Source: CBDESN01 sp965242495
GTDB taxonomy: Bacteria > Pseudomonadota > Alphaproteobacteria > MPNO01
Reading direction: 5' to 3'
Length of the DNA stretch: 64,000 nt
Assembly (NCBI GenBank): GCA_965242495.1
Contig: OZ251446.1
Span: 2,852,001-2,916,000 of the forward strand
Below the pieces are notes generated by a model. It had not been told where the DNA came from and did no database searches. It saw only the letters and a list, made by a program, of their open reading frames with translations. Of this stretch, positions 47,006 to 55,300 are shown in pieces; within the stretch, counting starts at the first letter, position 1; each line of letters opens with the position of its first letter. The position numbers were made by a program, and so were the translations under genes.

Positions 47006-47998
47006 ATGAGCCGGGAGCCAGCCGAGCCGGGCTTCCCCCACCGTCACCTTCTCGGCATCGAGGGGCTGACGCCGGACGAGATCGCGTTTCTCCTCGACCG
47101 CGCGGAGACCTACGTCTCCCTCAACCGGCAGGACGTGAAGAAGCGCGCGCTGCTGCGCGGGCGAACGCTGATCAACCTGTTCTTCGAGAACTCGACCCGG
47201 ACGCGCACTTCGTTCGAACTCGCCGGCAAGCGGCTGGGCGCGGACGTCATCAATATGTCGGTCGCCACCAGTTCGATCAAGAAGGGCGAGACGATGATCG
47301 ACACCGCGATGACGCTCAACGCCATGGGGCCGGACGTGCTCGCGGTCCGCCATCCCAACTCCGGCGCCGTCAGCCTGCTGTCGCAGAAGGTCGGCTGTTC
47401 GGTGATCAACGCCGGCGACGGCAGCCATGAGCACCCGACGCAGGCCCTGCTCGACGCGCTCACGATCCGCCGGCGCCGCGGCCGCATCGGCGGCCTTCGC
47501 ATCGCCATCTGCGGCGACATCCTGCACAGCCGCGTGGCGCGCTCGAATCTGCGATTGCTCAACGCCATGGGCGCCCGGCTCCACGTCGTCGCGCCCGCCA
47601 CCCTGCTGCCCGCGGGCATCGAACGCTACGGCGCCGAGGCGCATCACGATCTCCGCGCCGGCATCCGCGACTGCGACATCATCATGATCCTCCGGCTCCA
47701 GACCGAGCGGATGCATGGCGGCTTCGTCCCCTCGATCCGCGAGTATTTCCGCTTCTTCGGGCTCGACCGCGAGAAGTTGACGCACGCGAAGCCCGACGCG
47801 CTGGTCATGCATCCGGGGCCGATGAACCGGGGGGTCGAGATCGACAGCGAGCTCGCCGACGACATCGACCGCAGCGTCATCCGCGAGCAGGTGGAGATGG
47901 GCGTCGCCGTCCGCATGGCCTGCCTCGACATCCTCACTCGCAACCTGGCCCGGACCCCGGCGACGGAGACGGCCCCCGAGGCGCGGGACGTGGCCTGA
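47006..47998 (+). CDS. pyrB: Aspartate carbamoyltransferase catalytic subunit
   Basis: This 330-residue enzyme catalyses the second step of pyrimidine synthesis. The carbamoyl-phosphate loop FFENSTRTRTSFE is near 60-72. Other family blocks are HPNSGAVSLL, NAGDGSHEHPTQALLDALTI, the late MHPGPMNRGVEI and a DIDRSVIREQV tail. It shares its last base with the first base of the downstream dihydroorotase-type gene, so the two are coupled. This coupling and the altered neighbour fit a PyrB/PyrC' complex. Confidence 0.96.
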   Translation: MSREPAEPGFPHRHLLGIEGLTPDEIAFLLDRAETYVSLNRQDVKKRALLRGRTLINLFFENSTRTRTSFELAGKRLGADVINMSVATSSIKKGETMIDTAMTLNAMGPDVLAVRHPNSGAVSLLSQKVGCSVINAGDGSHEHPTQALLDALTIRRRRGRIGGLRIAICGDILHSRVARSNLRLLNAMGARLHVVAPATLLPAGIERYGAEAHHDLRAGIRDCDIIMILRLQTERMHGGFVPSIREYFRFFGLDREKLTHAKPDALVMHPGPMNRGVEIDSELADDIDRSVIREQVEMGVAVRMACLDILTRNLARTPATETAPEARDVA

Positions 47999-49335
47999 TG
48001 ACGCCGATCCCGGAGCTGCCGGCCGCGCCCCTCCGACCGCAGCGCACCGCCTACGTCAACGCCCGACTCCTCGATCCGGCGACGGCGCTCGACCGGCCCG
48101 GCGCGCTGCTGGTCGAGGACGGCAGGATCGCGGATCTCGGCCCCAGCCTGTTCGCCGACGGCGTGCCCGACGGCGTCGCCGCCGTCGACTGCGACGGCAA
48201 GTGCTTGGCGCCCGGTCTCATCGACATGCGCGTCCATCTGCGCGAGCCGGGGGAAGAGCACAAGGAGAGCATCGCCACCGCCGCCGCCGCCGCGGCGCGG
48301 GGCGGCGTCACGACGATGGTCTGCCTGCCCGACACGAGGCCGCCGATCGACGACGTGTCGCTGATCGAGTTCGTCGCCCGCCGCGCGCGCGAAACCGGCT
48401 TGGTCAAGATCTACGCCTATGCGGCGATCACCCGCGGTTGCCGGGGCGAGGAGCTCGCCGAGATGGGGATCCTCGCCGAGGCCGGCGCGCTCGCCTTCAC
48501 CGACGGCGCGGCGGCGGTCGCCGACGCGCTGGTGATGCGCCGCGCGCTCAGCTACGCCGCGACCCACGGGCTGCTGATCGCGCAGCACCCCGAAGAGCCC
48601 GCCCTGGCGCGGGACGGCTTCATGAACGAGGGCGAGCTGGCGACGCGACTCGGCATCCCCGGCGTCCCTGCCGTCGCCGAGGCGATCCTGGTCGAGCGCG
48701 ATCTCCTCCTGGTCGAACTCACCGGCGGCCGGTATCACGCCGCACACGTCTCCACCGGGGCGGCCGTCGATGCGATCCGGCGCGCCAAGTCGCGCGGCCT
48801 CGCCGTCACCTGCGACACCGCGCCGCAATACTTCACCCTCAACGAGAACGCGGTCGGCGACTATCGGACGTTCGCCAAGCTGTCGCCGCCGCTGCGCGGC
48901 GAGGACGACCGCCTCGCCGTCCTGGAGGGGCTGAAGGACGGCGTCATCGACGCGATCGCCAGCGACCATGCGCCCCAGGACCAGGACTCGAAGCGGCTTC
49001 CTTTCACTCAGGCGGCGGACGGAATCGTCGGGCTGGAGACCCTGCTGGCGCTCTCGCTCGCGCCGGTCCATCGGGGCGAGATCGGCCTTCTCGACCTGCT
49101 GGCCAGGATGACCGCCAACCCGGCGGCGATTCTCGGCCTCGAGCAAGGGCGTCTCGCCAAGGGCGCGCCCGCCGATCTGATCCTGTTCGATCTGGAGCGG
49201 CCCTGGCGCATCGACCCCGACGATTTCCGCAGCAAATCCAAGAACTCGCCCTTCGACGGACACCCGGCGCAGGGGCGCGTGCTGACGACTCTGGTGGGGC
49301 GGCGCACGGTGTTCGACCACCGGGCGGAGCCATGA
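47998..49335 (+). CDS. Dihydroorotase-type protein (PyrC/PyrC'-like) with an altered metal site
   Basis: This 445-residue amidohydrolase is of the class I dihydroorotase group. The usual metal motif D-x-H-x-H-x-R reads DMRVHLR at 76-82: the first histidine is Arg78, while His80 remains. Later ligand positions are kept: a His in IAQHPEEP, a His in HAAHVST and an Asp in IASDHAPQD. Many alphaproteobacterial relatives beside pyrB are similarly altered and may be structural partners of PyrB or need a different metal arrangement. Catalysis is therefore uncertain, and another PyrC may exist elsewhere. Confidence 0.88.
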   Translation: MTPIPELPAAPLRPQRTAYVNARLLDPATALDRPGALLVEDGRIADLGPSLFADGVPDGVAAVDCDGKCLAPGLIDMRVHLREPGEEHKESIATAAAAAARGGVTTMVCLPDTRPPIDDVSLIEFVARRARETGLVKIYAYAAITRGCRGEELAEMGILAEAGALAFTDGAAAVADALVMRRALSYAATHGLLIAQHPEEPALARDGFMNEGELATRLGIPGVPAVAEAILVERDLLLVELTGGRYHAAHVSTGAAVDAIRRAKSRGLAVTCDTAPQYFTLNENAVGDYRTFAKLSPPLRGEDDRLAVLEGLKDGVIDAIASDHAPQDQDSKRLPFTQAADGIVGLETLLALSLAPVHRGEIGLLDLLARMTANPAAILGLEQGRLAKGAPADLILFDLERPWRIDPDDFRSKSKNSPFDGHPAQGRVLTTLVGRRTVFDHRAEP

Positions 49336-49946
49336 TCGACCCGATCAGCTGGGCCTATAGCTGGCCCTATCTGCTGGGCGCGCTGCTCGCGGGCTACGCG
49401 ATCGGGTCGATCCCGTTCGGAATGGCGCTCACGCGGCTCGGCGGCTATGGCGACATCCGGCGTATCGGCTCGGGTAATATCGGGGCGACCAACGTGCTGC
49501 GCACCGGCAACCGGACGCTGGCGGCGCTCACTCTCGCGCTCGACGCGGGCAAGGGCGCGCTAGCGGCCGCGGGAGCGGCCCGCTGGGGTCCCGACGTCGC
49601 CATCCTTGCGGCGCTCGGCGCCATGCTCGGCCATCTGTTTCCCGTCTGGCTGCGCTTTCGCGGCGGCAAGGGCGTGGCCACCGCGCTGGGCGTTCTGCTG
49701 GGGCTCGCCTGGCCGGTCGCGGCGCTGGCGGGACTCACCTGGGGGGCCGTCGCCGCGCTCTGCCGTTATTCGTCTCTGGCCGCCCTGGCCACGGCGACGA
49801 CCGCGCCGGTCTATGCCTGGTGGCTTGCGGATCCGCAGCGGACGGAGTTCTGTATCCTGCTCGCCGTCATCGTCTGGCTGACGCATGTCGGCAACATCCG
49901 ACGCTTGGCGACGGGCGCCGAGCCCAGGCTGGGCCAGAGCGAGTGA
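49332..49946 (+). CDS. plsY: Glycerol-3-phosphate acyltransferase PlsY
   Basis: This 204-residue inner-membrane enzyme transfers acyl from acyl-phosphate to glycerol-3-phosphate. The three conserved cytoplasmic motifs are visible: GYAIGSIPFG, the IGSGNIGATNVLRTGN glycine-rich loop and the FRGGKGVATALG loop. Several membrane segments separate them. Its ATG overlaps the stop of the preceding gene (ATGA at 49332-49335), completing the pyrB - pyrC-type - plsY operon. Confidence 0.95.
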   Translation: MIDPISWAYSWPYLLGALLAGYAIGSIPFGMALTRLGGYGDIRRIGSGNIGATNVLRTGNRTLAALTLALDAGKGALAAAGAARWGPDVAILAALGAMLGHLFPVWLRFRGGKGVATALGVLLGLAWPVAALAGLTWGAVAALCRYSSLAALATATTAPVYAWWLADPQRTEFCILLAVIVWLTHVGNIRRLATGAEPRLGQSE

Positions 49947-50079
49947 CGGTTTTCGAGAGTTTCGGGCTCTGCAGACCGATCCAGCCCGCGCTCCGGCGGC
50001 GCGCTTGCGCGTCCGGCGATTCGCGCTATCTATAGCCGGTATCGGGGCCGGCTCGGCCCGCCCGGCAGGAGGTCCATCG

Positions 50080-50256
50080 ATGGGCAGGATCGGCAATTGG
50101 GTTCTCGGCGGCTGCTCGGGGATCATGGCGATCGGCGCGCTGTTCGTCGCCGCGCGCTCGGGATACGGCGTCGCCTATTACGGCGCGCTGGCGATGTTCT
50201 TGTTCTGCGTCCTGTTCGTCTTCTTTCTGATCAGGATCGGCGCCGGGCGCGAGTAG
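50080..50256 (+). CDS. Small membrane protein
   Basis: This 58-residue protein has two hydrophobic helices (about 8-26 and 32-52) and a short charged C-terminus. A strong ribosome site (caggagg) is placed about 8 nt before the ATG. No family was recognised. It sits behind plsY as a separate, short gene; a cell-envelope role is possible but unproven. Confidence 0.6.
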   Translation: MGRIGNWVLGGCSGIMAIGALFVAARSGYGVAYYGALAMFLFCVLFVFFLIRIGAGRE

Positions 50257-50276
50257 CGCGGCGGGCCGGAGCCGAA

Positions 50277-50909
50277 TCAGGGTTTTCGCGCCACCACATG
50301 GAAGATGTGCCAGTGCTTGGCTCGTCCGCGAGGCGTGATCGAATCCTCTTCCTCCTCATGGAACCGCTCGATCTCGAAGTCGTCGAACAACGCCTCCGCT
50401 TCATCGCGGGTCAGGAAGGTGATCGTCGAATCGCCCGCCCAACCGTCGCGGTCGCCGTAGAGCTGGCCGGAGAAACGCCCGCCCGAGGCGAGCGAGCCGA
50501 CGACGTTGCGCCACAGCCCGGGGAACCGCGACGCCGGACATAACGGAAGGGCGAAGGCTGCGTTGACCAGCTCCACCCCGGGCCAGGTCGTTTCCTCGAA
50601 GCGCGCCACTTCGGTGTCGAGCAAGGCGCGGCGCGGCAGGTCGGGCCGCGCCTGCAACCCCTCGATCGCACTCGCTTCGGCGTCGATCGCGAGCACCCGC
50701 CAGCCGCGGCGCAACATCTCGACCGTGTCGCGCCCGCTGCCGCAGCCCAGATCGACCGCCCGGCGCGGCGGTTCGCGCGTCGGTTCGCGGTCGAACCGGT
50801 CGAGCGCGAAGATCAGCGTTTCGCGCGGCGGGCGCTGTCCGGTCCTGCGGTAATAGGCCGGCCAGTCCGCCGGCGGCGGGGCCGGACTCTCGCCCTCGCG
50901 GGCGCTCAG
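50277..50909 (-). CDS. SAM-dependent methyltransferase, start codon unclear
   Basis: This class I methyltransferase has the SAM-binding motif VDLGCGSGRDTVE and the acidic loop VLAIDAEASAI. The first in-frame ATG (50717) lies after motif I and cannot be the start. The frame is open upstream with no ATG, GTG or TTG until deep in the neighbouring gene. The best candidate is a CTG at 50909 overlapping the stop of the lyase gene (CTGA), which gives LSAREGESPAPP, then the DWPAYYRRTG segment typical of tellurite-methyltransferase-like proteins. Confidence 0.68.
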   Translation of the reverse strand: MSAREGESPAPPPADWPAYYRRTGQRPPRETLIFALDRFDREPTREPPRRAVDLGCGSGRDTVEMLRRGWRVLAIDAEASAIEGLQARPDLPRRALLDTEVARFEETTWPGVELVNAAFALPLCPASRFPGLWRNVVGSLASGGRFSGQLYGDRDGWAGDSTITFLTRDEAEALFDDFEIERFHEEEEDSITPRGRAKHWHIFHVVARKP

Positions 50910-51820
50910 GCGCGGAGCTCCGCGGGCGGGAAGTTGCCCGCCCGGCTCAGCATGGCCGGCGCCGGCCGCCCGAGCCGCTGTTCCAGCCAGTGCGCGGTTT
51001 CGATCAACGCCTCGATATCGACGCCGGTCTCGACGCCCATCCGGTCGAGCATGTAGATCAGGTCTTCCGACGGGACGTTCCCGGTGGCGGCGGGCGCGAA
51101 CGGGCAGCCGCCGATCCCCCCGATGCTGGCGTCGAGAGCCGCTACCCCCGCCTCGACCGCGGCGAAGGCGTTGGCGATGCCGGTATTGCGCGTGTCGTGG
51201 AAGTGGCAGCGGAGCGGCGTGTCGGGAGCCAGCCGGGCGGTTTCGGCGACCAGCTCGCGGACCTGCGTCGGCACGGCGACCCCGATCGTGTCGGCGAGCG
51301 AGATCTCGTGGGTGTCGGGTCCGGCGCAGTGCCGTATCAGCTCCAGCACGCGCTCGGGACGCACCTCCCCCTGGAACGGGCAGCCGAAGGCGGCGCTGAC
51401 GGTGAGCGTGCAGCGGATGCCCGCGTCCCTGGCCGCGGCTTTGATGTCGTCGTAGACCGCGAGCCCTTGCTCTAGCGTCGTCCCCTGGTTGCGTCGGCTG
51501 AACGCGTCGCTCGCGACCAGCGCGTAGTTGACCTCGGTGCAGCCCGCGGCGGCGGCCCGATCGAATCCGCGGCGGTTGAGCGCCAAGCCGATATAGGTCA
51601 CGTCCGCCCGCCGCGGCAGCGCGGCGAGCACGGCCTCGGCGTCGGCCATCTGCGGCACTCGCTTCGGGTTGACGAAACTCACCGCTTCCAGGCGGCGCAC
51701 GCCCGCGGCGACGGCGCGCTCGATGAGCTCGACCTTGATCTCGGTCGCGAGAATCCCGGGCTCGTTCTGCAACCCGTCCCGGGGCGAGACTTCGACGAGT
51801 TCGACGTGGCGGACAGGCAT
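50906..51820 (-). CDS. Hydroxymethylglutaryl-CoA lyase-like enzyme
   Basis: This 304-residue TIM-barrel aldolase of the DRE-TIM family has the catalytic block EVSPRDGLQNEP at the start. HCHFHDTRNTG-type metal ligands follow (seen as RCHFHDTRNTG), with the signature GIGGCPFAPAATGNVPSEDL near the end. It would cleave 3-hydroxy-3-methylglutaryl-CoA or a similar acid in leucine or side-chain breakdown. It is divergent from a CoA-transferase gene 111 nt away, which fits acyl-CoA catabolism. Confidence 0.9.
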   Translation of the reverse strand: MPVRHVELVEVSPRDGLQNEPGILATEIKVELIERAVAAGVRRLEAVSFVNPKRVPQMADAEAVLAALPRRADVTYIGLALNRRGFDRAAAAGCTEVNYALVASDAFSRRNQGTTLEQGLAVYDDIKAAARDAGIRCTLTVSAAFGCPFQGEVRPERVLELIRHCAGPDTHEISLADTIGVAVPTQVRELVAETARLAPDTPLRCHFHDTRNTGIANAFAAVEAGVAALDASIGGIGGCPFAPAATGNVPSEDLIYMLDRMGVETGVDIEALIETAHWLEQRLGRPAPAMLSRAGNFPPAELRA

Positions 51821-51931
51821 CGCGTCCTCCGGTTGGGCCGGCCCGGATTGTATACGACCGGAGGCCATACTAGAATCGGTCTACGGGCGGGAATCGCCCG
51901 ACCGGCGGGTCGGCGCGGCGGAGGCGTGGCG

Positions 51932-53140
51932 ATGGCGGAGGGCGAAGGCGCAGGGCCGCTCGACGACCTCCGGGTGATCGAGATGGGACAGCTGCTGGCC
52001 GGCCCGTTCTGCGGCCAGCTGCTGGCCGATTTCGGCGCCGAGGTGATCAAGCTCGAACCTCCCGGCAAGGGCGACCCGATGCGCGAATGGGGCCGCGAGA
52101 AACCCCACGGCAAGTCGCTATGGTGGCCCGTGCTTGCGCGCAACAAGAAGTCGGTGACGCTGAACGCGCGCGAACCGGAAGGGCAGGACATCGTGCGGCG
52201 GCTGGCCGAACGGTCCGACATCCTGCTGGAGAATTTCCGTCCCGGCACGATGGAGCGCTGGGGGCTGGGCTACGACGAGCTCGCGCGCATCAACCCCCGG
52301 CTGATCATGATCCGGGTTTCGGGCTTCGGCCAGACCGGCCCCTACGCTCAGCGCGCGGGCTTCGGCTCCATCGGCGAGGCGATGGGCGGATTCCGCTACG
52401 TCACCGGCGATCCGGCCAGCCCGCCGAGCCGCGCCGGCGTCTCGCTCGGCGATACGCTGGCGGCGACCTTCGCCGCGCTCGGCGCGCTGATGGCCCTGCA
52501 CGGCGTGCAGCGGACGGGCCGCGGGCAGGTCGTCGACAGCGCGATCTACGAGGCGGTCCTCGCGGTCATGGAATGCCTGGTCACCGAGTACGACGCGGGC
52601 GGCTACGTTCGCGAGCGCACCGGGTCGTTGCTGCCGATGATCGCGCCGTCCAACATCTATCCGACGGCGGACGGCAAGATGATCCTGATCGCCGCCAACC
52701 AGGACGGCGTATTCAAGCGTCTGGCCGCGGCGATGGACCGGCCCGAACTCGCCCGCGACGAGCGCTACGCCACCCATACCGCGCGCGGCCATAACCAGGC
52801 CGCGCTCGACGAGTTGATCGGGGCCTGGTCGGCGACCCTCGACAGCGGTCCGCTGGAGGCGCTGCTCCACGAGCATGGGGTGCCCGCAGGCAACATCTAT
52901 CGCGCGCCGGAGATGCTCGAGGACGCCCATTTCAAGGCGCGTGAGGCGATCGTCCGGGTAGCCCACCCGGCCCTCGGCGACATCGCCATGCAGAACGTGG
53001 CGCCCCGGTTGTCGGCGACGCCGGGGGGCGTGCGCCATCCAGGACCTGAGCTCGGGGAGCATAACGACGAGGTGCTCGGCGGCCTGCTGGGCCTCCAGGC
53101 GGCCGACATCCGGCGGCTGCGGTCGTCCGGGATCGTCTGA
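51932..53140 (+). CDS. CaiB/BaiF class III CoA-transferase
   Basis: This 402-residue family III CoA-transferase begins with LDDLRVIEMGQLLAGPFCGQLLADFGAEVIKLE, read as the family's N-terminal block. It continues with NKKSVTLN, VSGFGQTGPYAQRAGF and the catalytic-region GDTLAATFAALGAL, and ends with HPALG and LGEHNDEVL. The substrate acid is unknown. The ATG at 51932 is preferred because upstream codons are not conserved-looking. Confidence 0.92.
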   Translation: MAEGEGAGPLDDLRVIEMGQLLAGPFCGQLLADFGAEVIKLEPPGKGDPMREWGREKPHGKSLWWPVLARNKKSVTLNAREPEGQDIVRRLAERSDILLENFRPGTMERWGLGYDELARINPRLIMIRVSGFGQTGPYAQRAGFGSIGEAMGGFRYVTGDPASPPSRAGVSLGDTLAATFAALGALMALHGVQRTGRGQVVDSAIYEAVLAVMECLVTEYDAGGYVRERTGSLLPMIAPSNIYPTADGKMILIAANQDGVFKRLAAAMDRPELARDERYATHTARGHNQAALDELIGAWSATLDSGPLEALLHEHGVPAGNIYRAPEMLEDAHFKAREAIVRVAHPALGDIAMQNVAPRLSATPGGVRHPGPELGEHNDEVLGGLLGLQAADIRRLRSSGIV

Positions 53141-53335
53141 CGATACGGCCAGGCGCGGGATCGCTCGATCGATGAGGAACCTTCTCGACCGAGGTTCGCA
53201 GCGGCAGGCTTGGTCGAGCGTGGACGGCGGAGCCGCGATTCTCGACGTCCGGGTCGGTCCCTGACCCAACGCCGCGCAACGCCGGGTCCGGCGCGCCCCG
53301 GCCCGCCGCATCGCCGGCGCCGGGAGAAGGGTCCG

Positions 53336-53449
53336 ATGCGCAAGACTGGCCGGCGATATCCCGAAGACCCGCGCGATCTCCACGATCTCGTCGACCGGGC
53401 GTTCGAAAGCCGCGACGTCCCCGACGCGCCCGGCGGAACGCCGGAGTGA
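53336..53449 (+). CDS. Small hypothetical protein upstream of an MFS transporter
   Basis: This 37-residue charged frame starts MRKTGRRYPEDPRDLHDL and has a purine-rich site (gggagaagg). It overlaps the start of the MFS gene (GTGA at 53446-53449). No domain is recognised. It may be a short leader peptide that couples translation to the transporter. Confidence 0.4.
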   Translation: MRKTGRRYPEDPRDLHDLVDRAFESRDVPDAPGGTPE

Positions 53450-54762
53450 GGCGCGCCCGTTTCGCCCGGCGTCTGCCCTTCTATTACGGCTGGGTGGTGA
53501 TCGCGGTCGCGTTCGTGACCATGGGAATCGGAGTCGCGACGCGGACTTCCTTCTCGCTGTTGTTCCCGCCGATCCTCGACGAGTTCGGCTGGGAGCGGGG
53601 CGTGACCGCGGCGGCGTTCTCCATCGGCTTCGTCTGCTCGATCGTGTTGGGCCCGCTTTACGGCATGCTGATGGACCGGCGCGGCCCCCGGCTGGTCCTG
53701 CCGGTCGGGGCGGCGATGATGGCGGCGGGCCTGATCGCCATGACGACGGTGTCCTCGCCGGTCGGACTCCACGCGACCTTCGGCCTGCTCGTCATCGGCG
53801 GGGCGCTCGCCTTGAGCTATCAGGGCCACTCGATGTTCCTGCCCTACTGGTTCTCCCGCCGGCGCGGTTTCGCCATGGGGGTCGCCTTCGCCGGCGTCGG
53901 CGTGGGCGCGATCATCATTCTGCCCTGGCTCCAGACCGTCATCGACGCCGATGGCTGGCGCGCGGCCTGTCTGACTCTCGCCGGCGTCATCGCCATCGTG
54001 CTGATCCCGCTGAACCTCCTGCTGCCGCGCCATCGGCCCGCCGACCTCGGCCTCCGGGCCGATGGCGGGCGGGCGGACGCGCCGGCCCCGGCGCGGGGCG
54101 GGGCGGTCGATCCCGTGGTCGACCGGGCTTGGGCCGAAGCCGACTGGACGTTGGGAATGGCGGTGCGCACGAGCCGCTTCTGGTGGCTCGCGGCGGCGTA
54201 TTTCACGGCGCTGTTCGCTTGGTATTCGGCGCTGGTGCATCAGACCAGATATCTCCTCGACAACGGGTTCGGGGTCGAGCTCGCCGCTTTGGCGCTCGGC
54301 TTGATCGGGCTGTTCGGCATCGCCGGACAGATCGGCGTCGGCTCGCTGTCGGATCGCTTCGGCCGCGAGGCCGCCTGGACCGTCGCGCTGACCGGTTACG
54401 TCGTCTGCTATCTCGGGCTGCTGTTGCTCGGCGTCCGGCCGTCGGTCACGCTGGTCTACGCCGTGGTCGCCGCCCAGGGGCTGTTGGGCTACGGGCTGGG
54501 CTCGATCTACGGCATCCTCTCGATCGAGCTGTTCGGCGGGCGGCGGGCGGCGACGATCTTCTCGGTCGTCAGCATCGGCGGCAATTTCGGCGCCGCCGGC
54601 GGCCCATGGCTCACCGGCTACCTGTTCGACCGGACCGGCTCCTACGCCCCGGCCTTCGTCCTGTGCGCCGTCCTGTCGCTGTTGTCCATCCTGTGCATCT
54701 GGCTGGCGGCGCCGCGCAAGGTCCGCCTGCCTCCCGGACAGGCGGCGCGGCGCGCGGCGTAG
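53446..54762 (+). CDS. MFS transporter
   Basis: This 438-residue inner-membrane protein has about 12 predicted helices in two halves separated by a hydrophilic loop near 205-235. The intracellular loop motif GMLMDRRGPR, the SDRFGR repeat in the second half and the FYYGWVVIAVAF opening are typical of the monocarboxylate/oxalate-type MFS groups. The GTG at 53446 overlaps the small upstream frame. The neighbouring CoA-transferase points to an organic acid as substrate. Confidence 0.92.
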   Translation: MRRARFARRLPFYYGWVVIAVAFVTMGIGVATRTSFSLLFPPILDEFGWERGVTAAAFSIGFVCSIVLGPLYGMLMDRRGPRLVLPVGAAMMAAGLIAMTTVSSPVGLHATFGLLVIGGALALSYQGHSMFLPYWFSRRRGFAMGVAFAGVGVGAIIILPWLQTVIDADGWRAACLTLAGVIAIVLIPLNLLLPRHRPADLGLRADGGRADAPAPARGGAVDPVVDRAWAEADWTLGMAVRTSRFWWLAAAYFTALFAWYSALVHQTRYLLDNGFGVELAALALGLIGLFGIAGQIGVGSLSDRFGREAAWTVALTGYVVCYLGLLLLGVRPSVTLVYAVVAAQGLLGYGLGSIYGILSIELFGGRRAATIFSVVSIGGNFGAAGGPWLTGYLFDRTGSYAPAFVLCAVLSLLSILCIWLAAPRKVRLPPGQAARRAA

Positions 54763-54771
54763 GGGCGGCGT

Positions 54772-55296
54772 TCAGGCCGTGCGCTCGACCAGGTTTCCCC
54801 GCCCGTCGAGCCCGAGGCCGGATTCCCTGGCTCGCTCCAGCACCGAGTCGGCCCAGCTCACCCGGCCCGAGTCGGTGCCGCCGATGATCGCCATCATATA
54901 GGCGTGGCCGTCGCCCACGTTGCGGAAGCCGCGCATCACCCCGGGAGGAACCGAGATCACGTCCCACGGCCCCAGGATTACCTCTTCGTCGCCGTCTTCG
55001 CCCCAATAGACCGACCATTTGCCCGACATCGGGATGAACACCTCGACCGTCGGATGCGCATGCAGCGCCGCGCCGTTGCCCGGCTCGGCGCTGGTATAGG
55101 TGACGTTGAAGCCCTGCGCATCGCCGATCGCCGGCCGCAGCGACGAGTCTTCGGTGACCCCGCGGCCGATCACGTTGTAGATGTCGCGCTCATGCCCCGG
55201 CAGCCGCGTGTCCACGAACGCCTGCGGGCTCGCCCGGAGCTGGTCGAACCGCGCGACCCGTTCCGCCATCTGCTCCGAAGACATCTGCAAACCCAT
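54772..55296 (-). CDS. Cupin-domain protein
   Basis: This 174-residue protein has a cupin barrel over about 60-140. Motif 1 region is NGAALHAHPTVEVFIPMSGKW, giving two His and a Glu for metal, and motif 2 is WDVISVPPGVMRGFRN. The ATG at 55296 has a good ribosome site (ggggagata). It follows the HisD-like gene by 4 nt in the operon cyclase - dehydrogenase - cupin. Confidence 0.85.
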   Translation of the reverse strand: MGLQMSSEQMAERVARFDQLRASPQAFVDTRLPGHERDIYNVIGRGVTEDSSLRPAIGDAQGFNVTYTSAEPGNGAALHAHPTVEVFIPMSGKWSVYWGEDGDEEVILGPWDVISVPPGVMRGFRNVGDGHAYMMAIIGGTDSGRVSWADSVLERARESGLGLDGRGNLVERTA

Positions 55297-55300
55297 GTTC

